From NCBI RefSeq assembly GCF_002150765.1, contig NZ_MUYM01000072.1, positions 1 through 64,000 of the forward strand: a DNA stretch of 64,000 nt, given 5' to 3'. A program made the translations under genes and the position numbers. The DNA is from Lentzea kentuckyensis (GTDB lineage: Bacteria; Actinomycetota; Actinomycetes; Mycobacteriales; Pseudonocardiaceae). Below, in pieces: positions 32,487 through 41,015 of the stretch (within the stretch, counting starts at the first letter, position 1; every line of letters begins with the position of its first letter). Below the pieces are notes generated by a model. It ran no database searches. It worked only from the letters and a program-made list of their open reading frames with translations, and was not told where the DNA came from.

Positions 32487-33553
32487 CAAGGCCCCTCGAT
32501 CGGTAGGTCCTGGTTCACGACGCCGAGCGCGTCGGCGGCGACTCTCAGCGCCGCCGGTCCGTCCTGAAGCCCTCGTCTCCCGAACGGCGACACCGCCAGC
32601 GTCGTGACGCCGGCCGCGGCGAAGTCCCGCATCCGGCCGGCGATGCGCCGTTTCGGCCCGAGCAACGAGGTCGCGTCCAGGAAGTCGAACGGCACCGCGG
32701 CCGCCGCGCCGGAGAAATCCCTTTCCAGGTACCTCTCCTGGACTTCCGCGGCCTCCTGCGCGAAGCCCATCCGGCAGGCCAGCTGGTTGTAGTAGTTGTG
32801 CTCCTGGCTGCCCATGCCGCCGAGGTACAGCGCCGCGTACCAGCGAACCGCGTCGGCGCAGGCCCTGACGTCGTCACCGACGGCGATGGGCGTCATGGCG
32901 ACGACGTCGAAGTCCTGGAGGTCCGTGCCTGCCCGTCGCCTTCCCGTTTCGACGTGCCGCAGCAACTCTCGCGCGAAGTCCGGGGAGAAGAACGACGCCA
33001 GCCAGCCGTCGGCGATCTCGCCGACCAGCTCCAGACTCGCCGGTCCGATGGCCGCCAGGTAGAGGGGAATGCGTTCCTGGACTGGGCGCAGGCTCAGCAT
33101 CAGCGGCTTGCCGGGGCCGTCCGGCAGCGGCAGCGTCCAATGTGGACCATCGTGGGTGAGCAGCTCACGTCGCAGCGCCTTGCGGGTGATCTCGGCGTAG
33201 TCGCGCAGCCGGCCCAGCGGTTTCGCCCAGCGGACGCCGTGCCATCCCTCCGACACCTGCGGGCCGGACACACCGAGCCCGAGCCGGAAACGTCCTTGTG
33301 ACAACGTGTCCAGGGTGACCGCGGTCATCGCCGTCATCGCCGGTGACCTGGCGGGAATCTGGAACACCGACGAGCCGACGCCGATCCGGTCGGTGTGGGC
33401 GGCGACCCATGCCAGCATCGTCGCCGCGTCGGACCCGTGCGACTCGGCGACCCAGCAGACGTCGTACCCGAGGCGGTCGGCCTCGACCGCCAGTTCGAGG
33501 CCGTTGGACGCGTAGCCGGCTCCCAGATAGCCGATGTTCAGCCCGAGTTTCAT
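32486..33553 (-). CDS. LLM-class (probable F420-dependent) oxidoreductase
   Basis: A 355-residue TIM-barrel protein of the luciferase-like monooxygenase superfamily. It begins MKLGLNIGYLGAG and contains ADRLGYDVCWVAESHGSDA, a HTDRIGVGSSVFQIPARSPA stretch and GRFRLGLGVSG, which are typical of actinomycete F420-dependent dehydrogenases and reductases. FMN-dependent monooxygenase activity is the alternative, since cofactor choice cannot be read with certainty. The start overlaps the P450 stop by ATGA and the stop overlaps the condensation-like start, so it is firmly within the operon. It likely reduces or oxidises the acyl product. Confidence 0.88.
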   Translation of the reverse strand: MKLGLNIGYLGAGYASNGLELAVEADRLGYDVCWVAESHGSDAATMLAWVAAHTDRIGVGSSVFQIPARSPAMTAMTAVTLDTLSQGRFRLGLGVSGPQVSEGWHGVRWAKPLGRLRDYAEITRKALRRELLTHDGPHWTLPLPDGPGKPLMLSLRPVQERIPLYLAAIGPASLELVGEIADGWLASFFSPDFARELLRHVETGRRRAGTDLQDFDVVAMTPIAVGDDVRACADAVRWYAALYLGGMGSQEHNYYNQLACRMGFAQEAAEVQERYLERDFSGAAAAVPFDFLDATSLLGPKRRIAGRMRDFAAAGVTTLAVSPFGRRGLQDGPAALRVAADALGVVNQDLPIEGP

Positions 33554-34740
33554 CGAAGCGCCACCGGCAGGGTCTCCAGGCCGAAGGTCAGGGAGCCGTC
33601 CCGGAAGGTGACGCCGTCCTGGACGTCGAGGCGGATCTCGGGAAACGCGGCGAACAGCGCCGGCAGCACGATCTGCATCTCCAGGCGCGCGAGCGGTGCG
33701 CCGAGGCAGTAGTGGATGCCGTGGCCGAACGCGAGATGCGGTGCGGGCGCGCGGGAGGGCACGAACTCCACCGGTTGGTACCGGTGCGGGTCACGATTCG
33801 CCACCGGAAAGGAACAGAGGACGCGGTCGCCCGAACTGACGGCGGTCCCCGCGATGACGACGTCGCGCCGCACCGTGCGTGGCAACGAGAAGTGGAACAC
33901 GGTGAGGAACCGCAGGAGATCCTCTACTCCCCTGGCCGCGGACTTCTGGTCGCGCAGCATGACCTGACGGTCGGACGGCCGCTCCAGCAGCAGGAGGATG
34001 CTCTGCCCGATGAGGCTGGAGGTCGTCTCGTGGCCTGCCAGGAGCAACAGGTTTCCCATCGCGACGAGCTCGGCGTCGGTCAGCTCCGCACCGTGCCGGC
34101 GAACCAGGTCACCGAGAAGGCCTTTGCCCGGCGCCCGGCGCAGGCCGCGCACCAGATCGCCCATGTAGGACTGCATTTCGGCGCGGTTGTGCGCCCGTGC
34201 CAGCGGGGCGAGCCGGGTGTCGATGGCGATGCCGCTGCGGCGGCAGAACTCGTCGCGGTCCGTGCTCGGCACGCCCAGCAGTTCGGCGATCACGATGGCC
34301 GGGACGGGCTGGGCGAACTGGGCGACGAGATCGGCACGGTCGTCGTCGCGGAAACGGCTCAGCACCGACTGCGCGATCTGCTCGATGGCGGGACGCAGAC
34401 CGGCGATGCGGCGCGCGCTGAACTCGGAGGTGAGGAGTCCCCGCAGCCGGGTGTGCTCTGGCGGATCGAGCCCCAGCAGCGATCCGGGTCCGGTGGGTGA
34501 CGCGTCTCCCCCAGGTCCACCGGACGGCAGCCGCAGCACGTTGCTGAAGGTTTCGGGATCGCCGAGCACCCGACGGATCTCTTCGGCGTTCGTGACCAGC
34601 CAGGTCCGACCGGCACCCGGTGTCGTCATCGGCATGGCGATCTCCGTGATGCCACCCGCCGCATCGGCGGACAGCAGCTCAGGCGCCGGGTTCAGCGGCT
34701 GAGTCACGTCGCGGCGCATCGCCAGTGGCGCGGAGGTCAT
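33550..34740 (-). CDS. Cytochrome P450
   Basis: A 396-residue soluble actinomycete P450 that hydroxylates or otherwise oxidises a pathway intermediate. The haem-binding Cys is in FGHGIHYCLGAPLAR, the I-helix oxygen motif is LAGHETTS, and the K-helix reads VEDLLRFLTV, with Asp at the position of the usual ExxR Glu. LDPPEHTRLRGLLTSEFS is the normal C-helix region. ATG 34740 lies 27 bp after the acyl-CoA dehydrogenase gene. Ferredoxin and reductase genes are not nearby. It is one of two P450s in the operon and is not closely similar to the other. Confidence 0.94.
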   Translation of the reverse strand: MTSAPLAMRRDVTQPLNPAPELLSADAAGGITEIAMPMTTPGAGRTWLVTNAEEIRRVLGDPETFSNVLRLPSGGPGGDASPTGPGSLLGLDPPEHTRLRGLLTSEFSARRIAGLRPAIEQIAQSVLSRFRDDDRADLVAQFAQPVPAIVIAELLGVPSTDRDEFCRRSGIAIDTRLAPLARAHNRAEMQSYMGDLVRGLRRAPGKGLLGDLVRRHGAELTDAELVAMGNLLLLAGHETTSSLIGQSILLLLERPSDRQVMLRDQKSAARGVEDLLRFLTVFHFSLPRTVRRDVVIAGTAVSSGDRVLCSFPVANRDPHRYQPVEFVPSRAPAPHLAFGHGIHYCLGAPLARLEMQIVLPALFAAFPEIRLDVQDGVTFRDGSLTFGLETLPVALR

Positions 34741-34767
34741 TGTTCTCCTCGTGGACAGGTCGGGTGA

Positions 34768-36471
34768 TCAGAGATAGGAGGGCTCGGCGAGTCCGAAACC
34801 CCGTCCCGAACGCATGCGGGACATGGCTTCGTCCACGAGGAAGCCGGTCAGGTGCGGGGGAAGACTTCGTGGCCGGACCTCGGCCGCGGCGCGCAGCCGA
34901 TGCAGGACCGCCGCGGGCCAGCGCGCGTCCGCGGTGAACGACGCGCTGTTCGCGCTCCGCGAGCGCCGCCACGTCTCGAAGCACGCGCTGGCCACCAGCA
35001 CGCGGGCATAACGCTCGACGAGGTCGTAGACCGCGGGGTCGGCGGCAATGCCGAGACCGGCGATGTCGAGATCCGCACACCGTCCGGTGAGCGAAGCGAG
35101 CTCGGCGACGAAGTACTCCGCGTTCTCGACCAGCCCGCTCACCTCGCCGTCGCTCTCGATCTCCGCGAGCCCCACTGCGAGCGAGGTCGCCAGGCTCTCC
35201 TGTCCGCCCATGCCGACCCCGAGGGCGGCGAAGTCGAACGGCGGCAACTCGGCGTCCGGCACGAAGACGTTGTCGGGCAACGCTTTGGGCTGGGACCAAC
35301 TTCGGCGGGCCAGCAGCGGTAACCGCGGGAACAACGAGACCTGGCAGGCGGCACGTGCGGCGTGCCCGAACCCGGCGGGCTGGATGTCCCGCAGCAGTTT
35401 CTGGAAGATCGCCGTCTCGCCGTCGCGCAGGTAGAAGTGCGCGCCGAGCACACCGGTGAGGTCGTTCATCGCGTCGATGAGGATCTTCGGCACGAAGAAC
35501 TTCACGGCTTGGGCGTAGATCGCGGCTTCCGCGGGGACGACGTGCAGCGCCCGTGCCGCCACCGCGGCGAAGCAGTCGGCCGCGAGCAGGTCGGCGTGGG
35601 CTCCCGCGATCACCGCTCGGACGTGCGGCAGGTCGATCGCGGAGCCGCCGTAGAGACGGCGGCGCGTCGTGTGCCGCAGCGCGGTGCGGATGCCGGTGTC
35701 GAGTACGCCGCCGAACATGGCCACCAGCGTCGTGCGGGTCACCTGGAACGACCGCAGGGCGTTTTCCAGACCCGTTCCCGGTGCGCCCATCAGCGTCGAG
35801 GCCGGCACCCGGCAGTCGTCGAACTCGATGCCGCCGAGCTCGACTCCGCGCATTCCAGCGGTGTGGAACCGCGGCAGGTACCTCGATCCCGTGGCGTGCA
35901 GCTGCGCCTTGTCGACGAAGAGCTGCGAGTGGCTCCTGGCTCCTGCCTTGGCGCTGGTGCGGGCGAACAGCACGAACGCCTCACTGCGTTCGAGGTTCGT
36001 CACCACCTCTTTGCGGCCGTTGAGGCGAAGTTCGTCGCCGTCGATGTCGGCGCGGCATTCGGTTTCCGCCATGTCGTTGCCGTGAGCCAACTCGTGGTAC
36101 GCCACCGAGATGCGCCTGCCCGCGGCGAGCATGTCCGCGGCGCACCGGCGTTGTTCGGCACTGCCGGCCGCCCAGATGTTGACCCCGGCGATGAAGGAGC
36201 TCGCGCCGTAGCCGAGTCCCAGGCACGGGTCTCGGCGGTAGACCGACCGCATGATCTCGACCAGGTCGTCCAGCCGGTTCAGCCGTCCGCCGAGTTCGGG
36301 CGGGACGAACTCCAGGTTCAGGCCCCACCGGGTCAGCGCCTGCTCCCCGGCGGCGAACATGGACCCCGCCTCGTCGGCGGCCAGGATGTTCTTGAACCCC
36401 AACGGGTTCCCAGGGTCGAAGGGATCACCGAGCAGCTGTTCGAGCCCGTGCTGCCGAGCTGGCGGCGTCAT
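34768..36471 (-). CDS. Acyl-CoA dehydrogenase-like protein, catalytic Glu replaced
   Basis: A 567-residue flavoprotein of the acyl-CoA dehydrogenase superfamily with a C-terminal extension of about 170 residues, longer than the usual 380-residue enzymes. FAD-binding and middle-domain segments are visible (ISVAYHELAHGNDMAETE, LGGIEFDDCRVPASTLMG). At the position where the catalytic loop is normally IYEGT, it reads AGFGHAA after LLRDIQ, so the usual base is absent. It may be the structural half of a heteromer with its neighbour or use a relocated base. The start overlaps the stop of the second dehydrogenase (ATGA). A ligase, ACP and two long dehydrogenases occur together in ramoplanin-type lipid tailoring, where they make dienoyl chains. 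Confidence 0.87.
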   Translation of the reverse strand: MTPPARQHGLEQLLGDPFDPGNPLGFKNILAADEAGSMFAAGEQALTRWGLNLEFVPPELGGRLNRLDDLVEIMRSVYRRDPCLGLGYGASSFIAGVNIWAAGSAEQRRCAADMLAAGRRISVAYHELAHGNDMAETECRADIDGDELRLNGRKEVVTNLERSEAFVLFARTSAKAGARSHSQLFVDKAQLHATGSRYLPRFHTAGMRGVELGGIEFDDCRVPASTLMGAPGTGLENALRSFQVTRTTLVAMFGGVLDTGIRTALRHTTRRRLYGGSAIDLPHVRAVIAGAHADLLAADCFAAVAARALHVVPAEAAIYAQAVKFFVPKILIDAMNDLTGVLGAHFYLRDGETAIFQKLLRDIQPAGFGHAARAACQVSLFPRLPLLARRSWSQPKALPDNVFVPDAELPPFDFAALGVGMGGQESLATSLAVGLAEIESDGEVSGLVENAEYFVAELASLTGRCADLDIAGLGIAADPAVYDLVERYARVLVASACFETWRRSRSANSASFTADARWPAAVLHRLRAAAEVRPRSLPPHLTGFLVDEAMSRMRSGRGFGLAEPSYL

Positions 36472-38168
36472 CGTCCCTCCCCGCGAGGGAAGATCGACAG
36501 GGCCTCGTGGCCACCGTCGTCCAGCGCGAGCCGGCCGAGCACGCCGAAGACGTCGTGCTCGGGTGTGTCCCGCGACGGGAGCCGGTCGACGATCAGCTTG
36601 AGGGCCGAGGTCAGCCACAGGCCGTCCTGCCACAGCCGCAGGTGTCTGGTCGTCGCGGCCCCGTCCGTCCACAACCGACAGATGGCCGCCGCGGCCAGGC
36701 ACAGCTCGAAATCCCGTGCGATGTCGAATGCTTCCTGAGGCACCTGCCGCGGTCCGCGATCGACGTCGGCCATCTCCCCCAGTACTCGTCGCAGGCTTCG
36801 CAGAGCCGCCGCCGCGAGGCTCGCGGCGGCCGCCGGCACCTCCCCCGCGGTGGCCTGCGCGGCGATGGCCTCGCAGTCTTCCGCCATCGCCGGGATCAGC
36901 CAGCAGGAGCGGGCGAGCAGCCGCAGCCTGCTCGGATCCCACGGCTGCGACGGCGTGCCGAACACGCCTGAGCGGCCGGCCGGCTTCCGACCCGATCTGG
37001 TCAGGACCGGGAAATGCTCGACCGTCAGGTTTCGGCACACCGCCGTGCTGCCGTCGAAGATGCTGACGATGCGGTGATCACGGTCGAGCTTCTGGAAGGC
37101 CCGGTAGGGCTCGTTCGCGGTCAGAAAACCCCTGAGCCCGAGCAGTTCCCCGATCCTGGTGATCGCTTCCTGGCACACTTCCGGCACCAGTGCCTTGGTC
37201 ACCGCCGAGATCAGCGACAGCTCCTCCGGGGCGTTGCCGGCGGTGCTGGCCGCGGCGAAGCTCATGGCTTCCGCCGTGTGCAGTGCGGCGATGCTTCGGC
37301 CGAGTTCCTGCTGGAGATGCGGCAGGTCCGCGAGTGTCTTGCCGTACAGCCGCCGCTCCCGCAGGAACCGCAGGCCGAGCGCCAACGCGTGGTCGAGCGC
37401 GCCCAACGACAGGCCGCAGCACATCGTGCGCGTCAACTGCAGTGCCTTCAGCGTGGTTTCGACACCGGAGCCGAGCGGGCCGATCACGGCCTGGGCGTCG
37501 ACAGCGGTCTCGTGGAACGAGATGCCGCTGATGTCCGCGCCGCGGATGCCGTGCGTCGGCAGCTTCGGCGTCGCCGTCCAGGTTCGCGGATCAGCGCGGT
37601 CCTTGTCGAACAGGATCACGCTGAAGCCACGGGGTCCGCCCTCCGGGCGCGTCCGCGCGAGCACGCTGACCAGATCTCCGCGGGTCGCGTTGTTGATCAA
37701 CCACTTCTCGCCGGTGAGCACCCAGCCCTGATCGGCCGGTGTCGCCCTGAGCTCGCCGGCGAGCAGGTCGGCGCCGTGCGCGCGTTCGGTCAGCCCCCAC
37801 GAGACGATCGCGCGACCGTTGATCCGCTCGGCCAACCGGCGTCGCTGCCCGCTGTCGCCACCGAGCCAGACCGAGGCGGCCCCGAGAAACGTCTTCGGAT
37901 GGCCGACGGCCAGGGTGAGGTCTCGCCGGGCGAGCAGCCGCACCAGGCTCGTGAGGTCGAAGAGGTGGTCGAGCTCGCCTCCGTTGCGGCGGTCGACGTA
38001 GAGGCGATGGATCTCCAGGTCGTCGAGGAACGCCGCGGCGGCAGCGGGAAAGACCTCCTTGTCGTCCAGCGCCAGCAACGTGTCCGGGCACAACGCTCCG
38101 CCGGGACGTGCCGCCTGTTCGAGCGCCGCCTCGATCTGGCCGAGCCGTGCGCCCGGCGTCCAGGTCAT
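36468..38168 (-). CDS. Acyl-CoA dehydrogenase-like protein
   Basis: A 566-residue partner flavoprotein that probably introduces a double bond into an ACP- or CoA-bound acyl chain. It shows SWGLTERAHGADLLAGE (flavin and substrate contact), GEKWLINNATRGD, a family-typical ISGISFHETAVDAQAVIG, and the catalytic loop RDHRIVSIFDGSTAV, where Asp replaces the common Glu of the EGT motif. The C-terminal 170 residues form an extra helical domain as in very-long-chain enzymes. It is coupled at both ends: ATGA overlaps with the fatty acyl-AMP ligase upstream and the second dehydrogenase downstream. The pair likely forms a complex; this is inference. Confidence 0.88.
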   Translation of the reverse strand: MTWTPGARLGQIEAALEQAARPGGALCPDTLLALDDKEVFPAAAAAFLDDLEIHRLYVDRRNGGELDHLFDLTSLVRLLARRDLTLAVGHPKTFLGAASVWLGGDSGQRRRLAERINGRAIVSWGLTERAHGADLLAGELRATPADQGWVLTGEKWLINNATRGDLVSVLARTRPEGGPRGFSVILFDKDRADPRTWTATPKLPTHGIRGADISGISFHETAVDAQAVIGPLGSGVETTLKALQLTRTMCCGLSLGALDHALALGLRFLRERRLYGKTLADLPHLQQELGRSIAALHTAEAMSFAAASTAGNAPEELSLISAVTKALVPEVCQEAITRIGELLGLRGFLTANEPYRAFQKLDRDHRIVSIFDGSTAVCRNLTVEHFPVLTRSGRKPAGRSGVFGTPSQPWDPSRLRLLARSCWLIPAMAEDCEAIAAQATAGEVPAAAASLAAAALRSLRRVLGEMADVDRGPRQVPQEAFDIARDFELCLAAAAICRLWTDGAATTRHLRLWQDGLWLTSALKLIVDRLPSRDTPEHDVFGVLGRLALDDGGHEALSIFPRGEGR

Positions 38169-39934
38169 GATCCGGACCCGTCGTCGCTCAGCGCGATCTC
38201 GGGATCGACGGCGGACCACAGCGCCTTGCTGCGGCCGCGGAGAAAGGCGTCGCGGATGGCCAGCCGTTGGACCTTCCCACTGGTGGTGCGCTCCACCGAG
38301 CCTCGGCGGACGAGCTGGACGGCCGCGGCGAGGACGCCGATCTCGCGGGCGACCGTCAGCTTGACGGCACCGCCGATCTCCGCGAGCTGCTCCTCCTTCA
38401 GCCCCGGCCTGACCTCGTGCACCACCGCGATCAGCTCGTCGCCCGCGTGGCTGCTCACCCCGAACGCCGCGCCGAAGAGCCCGCGGAAGTCGGGGATCTC
38501 CTCCCTGATGGTGTGCTCGATGTCCTGCGGGTAGATGTTGCGCCCGCGGACGATGATCAACTCCTTGATGCGGCCGGTGACGTAGAGCTCGTCATCGTGG
38601 TCGATCACCGCGAGATCACCCGTGCGCAGGTACCCGGAGCGACCGTCGGCGGTGGTGCCGTTGAACACCCGTTCCGTCTCTTCGGGATTGCGCCAGTAGC
38701 CGGCACCGACGCTCGGCCCGCGCAGCCACAGCTCGCCGACCCGGCCCCGCGGCAGCACGGTGCCGTCCTCCGGATCGACGACCAGGGCGTCGAGGTCCCG
38801 GACGATCCCGCAGCTGACCAGGTCACGGGTGGCCGGGGTGGGAGCGGGGACGTTCGCCGCGGTCATGGTTCCCGCGCTGAGATCCGCTTCGTCGACCCGG
38901 CGGACCACCGGCGGGCGGTGTCCCGTTCCGGAGACGAAGACCGTGGCCTCCGCCAGGCCGTAGCAGGGGTTGAGCGCCTCCCGGCGGAAACCGGCAGGGG
39001 CGAACCGCTCGGCGAACGCGTCGAGGGTGCCGGCCTGCACCCGCTCCGAGCCGTTCGCCGCGTAGCGCCAACGAGAAAGGTCCAGCCCATCGAGTTGGTC
39101 GTCGGTGACCATGCGGGCGCACAGGTCGTAGGCGAAGTTGGGCGCCGCCGACCAGTCGAGGTCGTGTTCGTCCACGACTTCCAGCCAGCGCACGGGGCGC
39201 CTCAGGAACGCGGTCGGACTCATGATCGTCGCGGAGCTCCCGACGTACCACGCCGGAAGGATCAGGCCCATCAACCCCATGTCGTGGTAGTGCGGTATCC
39301 AGGCGCCGAACTTGGTGGTGGCGCTCATCCCGAAGTTGGACACGAGCATCGCCGCGTTCTCGGCGATGTTGGCCTGGGTCAGCATGACGCCCTTGGGGCT
39401 ACCGGTGGAGCCCGACGTGTACTGCAGCAGGGCCAACGAATCGGGCGCGGTGGCGATCGGCTCGTCCACCGGCGGAGCCTCACTCGCCGAAGTGACGACG
39501 AACGCGGTCCGCCGGAGTCCGGCCGTGTCCATGAACGTCGTCACCTCGGCCCGGGTCGCCTCGGCGGTCAGCACCGCGGCGGGCTCGGCATCGGCGGCGA
39601 TCGCCGCGACCCGGCGTTGCTGGTGCCGATAGCTGCCGGGCAACGGGGACGGCACCGCGACGACGCCCGCGTAGAGACATCCGAGGAACGCCGCGGCGAA
39701 GTCGGCACCGTCGGGGTACAGCAACAGCGCCCGGTCACCCGGCCGGCACACGAGCGCCAGCACGCCGGCGATCCTGCGGGCCGCCAGATCCAGTTCCCGG
39801 TAGGTGAGTTCGTGGACCGAGCCGTCCGCGGTTGCGTCGGTCACGTGCGCGATGGCCAGTCCCGCCGGCGTGGTCACCGCGTGCTCGTGCACCACGTCAG
39901 CGAGGTTGCGGACCGAGTCGACCCGTGGATTCAT
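38165..39934 (-). CDS. Fatty acyl-AMP ligase (FAAL-type)
   Basis: A 589-residue adenylating enzyme that activates a free fatty acid as acyl-AMP and passes it to an acyl carrier protein. The P-loop A3 motif is LLQYTSGSTGSPKGVM. The FAAL signature WIPHYHDMGLMG, the A5-type NPCYGLAEATVFVSG and the A8 region SGYLRTGDLAVI are all present, with the C-terminal Lys in TSGKVQR. ATG 39934 is preceded by a GAAGGG a little upstream; it gives the usual family N-terminus (NLADVVHEHA). The adjacent ACP is the obvious acceptor. It starts the chain-modification part of the cluster: ligase, ACP, two dehydrogenases. Confidence 0.93.
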   Translation of the reverse strand: MNPRVDSVRNLADVVHEHAVTTPAGLAIAHVTDATADGSVHELTYRELDLAARRIAGVLALVCRPGDRALLLYPDGADFAAAFLGCLYAGVVAVPSPLPGSYRHQQRRVAAIAADAEPAAVLTAEATRAEVTTFMDTAGLRRTAFVVTSASEAPPVDEPIATAPDSLALLQYTSGSTGSPKGVMLTQANIAENAAMLVSNFGMSATTKFGAWIPHYHDMGLMGLILPAWYVGSSATIMSPTAFLRRPVRWLEVVDEHDLDWSAAPNFAYDLCARMVTDDQLDGLDLSRWRYAANGSERVQAGTLDAFAERFAPAGFRREALNPCYGLAEATVFVSGTGHRPPVVRRVDEADLSAGTMTAANVPAPTPATRDLVSCGIVRDLDALVVDPEDGTVLPRGRVGELWLRGPSVGAGYWRNPEETERVFNGTTADGRSGYLRTGDLAVIDHDDELYVTGRIKELIIVRGRNIYPQDIEHTIREEIPDFRGLFGAAFGVSSHAGDELIAVVHEVRPGLKEEQLAEIGGAVKLTVAREIGVLAAAVQLVRRGSVERTTSGKVQRLAIRDAFLRGRSKALWSAVDPEIALSDDGSGS

Positions 39935-39978
39935 CGATGAGATGCCCTTCGGCTGAAGCACGGCGTGGCCGTCCCAGG

Positions 39979-40239
39979 TCAGTGGGCGGTGAGCTGGTCA
40001 GCGAGCGCTGACGTCAGTGCTGCCACGGACGGGTAGTCCCACATCATCGTGGCCTCGACGGAGACACCGAGGTGGTTCTCGATGTCGTCCACGATGGCCA
40101 GCGCGTACAGCGAGTCGACGCCGTAGTCGACCAGCGGCGTGTCCGCGTCGATGGCGGAAGGATCTCGTTTCAGGACCGCCGCGATGCGGTCGATGAGCCA
40201 GGTGCGGAACTCAGCCTCGTTGAAAGCCGCCGACGTCAT
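39979..40239 (-). CDS. Acyl carrier protein
   Basis: A free-standing 86-residue carrier protein. The phosphopantetheine attachment site is Ser in YGVDSLYALAI near residue 44, preceded by DADTPLVD. ATG 40239 is preferred over ATG 40245 because GGGAG then has normal spacing. It lies between the FabG-type reductase and the acyl-AMP ligase (gaps 44 bp each side) and should carry the acyl chain through desaturation and oxidation. It contains no other domain. Confidence 0.93.
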   Translation of the reverse strand: MTSAAFNEAEFRTWLIDRIAAVLKRDPSAIDADTPLVDYGVDSLYALAIVDDIENHLGVSVEATMMWDYPSVAALTSALADQLTAH

Positions 40240-40283
40240 GTGCATCTCCCAGTTGGTTCGTGTGCAGGGGAACAGACCGGTGC

Positions 40284-41015
40284 TCAGTGACCCATTCCGA
40301 GGCCGCCGTCGACCGGGATCACGGCGCCGGTGAGGTAGGCCGCGTCCGGCCCGGCGAGGAAGGCGACGACCGCGGCGACCTCGTCCGCGTCCGCCTTCCT
40401 GCCGAGCGGCACCGTCCCGAGAATCGCGGCCTCGCGTTCTTCCGAGAGCACCGCGGCCATGTCGGTGTCGACCAGTCCAGGTGCCACCACGTTGGCGGTG
40501 ATCCCCAGCGGTCCGAGCTCACGCGCGAGCGACCTGGCGAGCCCGACGAGGCCCGCTTTCGAGGCCGCGTAGTTCGCCTGACCAGGCCACCCGTACAGGC
40601 CCACGACCGAGGAGATGAAGATCATCCGGCCCTGGCGCGCCCGCATCATGCCGCGCACGGCACGCTTCGCCACCCGGTACGCGCCGGTGAGGTTCGTGTC
40701 CACCACGTCGGTGAACACGTCGTCCTTCAGCGCGGCGAACATCCGGTCCGACGTGATCCCGGCGTTGGCGACCAGCACCTCGACCGGTCCCTGGTCCTTT
40801 TCCACGGACGCGAACGCGGACTCGACCGAGGCCAGGTCCCGCACGTCGCACGGCACCACGGACAGACCCTCGACCGGTTCGCCCGACCGCGAGGTGACGG
40901 TGACGCTGTCGCCACCGGCGGCGAGCCGCCGCGCGATCGCCAGGCCGATCCCTCGATTGCCTCCCGTGACCAGTGCGGAACGGCCCACGTTTCGTTCTCC
41001 TGTCGTCAGCGTCAT
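40284..41015 (-). CDS. FabG-like 3-oxoacyl-ACP reductase (SDR)
   Basis: A 243-residue short-chain dehydrogenase close to FabG. The cofactor motif is TGGNRGIG, NAG reads VANAGIT, and the active site has Ser in ISSVVG and YAASK. C-terminal PVDGGLGMGH is typical of FabG. ATG 41015 overlaps the P450 stop (TGATG). It probably reduces a 3-keto or similar acyl-ACP intermediate or oxidises a hydroxy group. Housekeeping fatty acid synthesis is unlikely given the cluster context. Confidence 0.92.
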   Translation of the reverse strand: MTLTTGERNVGRSALVTGGNRGIGLAIARRLAAGGDSVTVTSRSGEPVEGLSVVPCDVRDLASVESAFASVEKDQGPVEVLVANAGITSDRMFAALKDDVFTDVVDTNLTGAYRVAKRAVRGMMRARQGRMIFISSVVGLYGWPGQANYAASKAGLVGLARSLARELGPLGITANVVAPGLVDTDMAAVLSEEREAAILGTVPLGRKADADEVAAVVAFLAGPDAAYLTGAVIPVDGGLGMGH

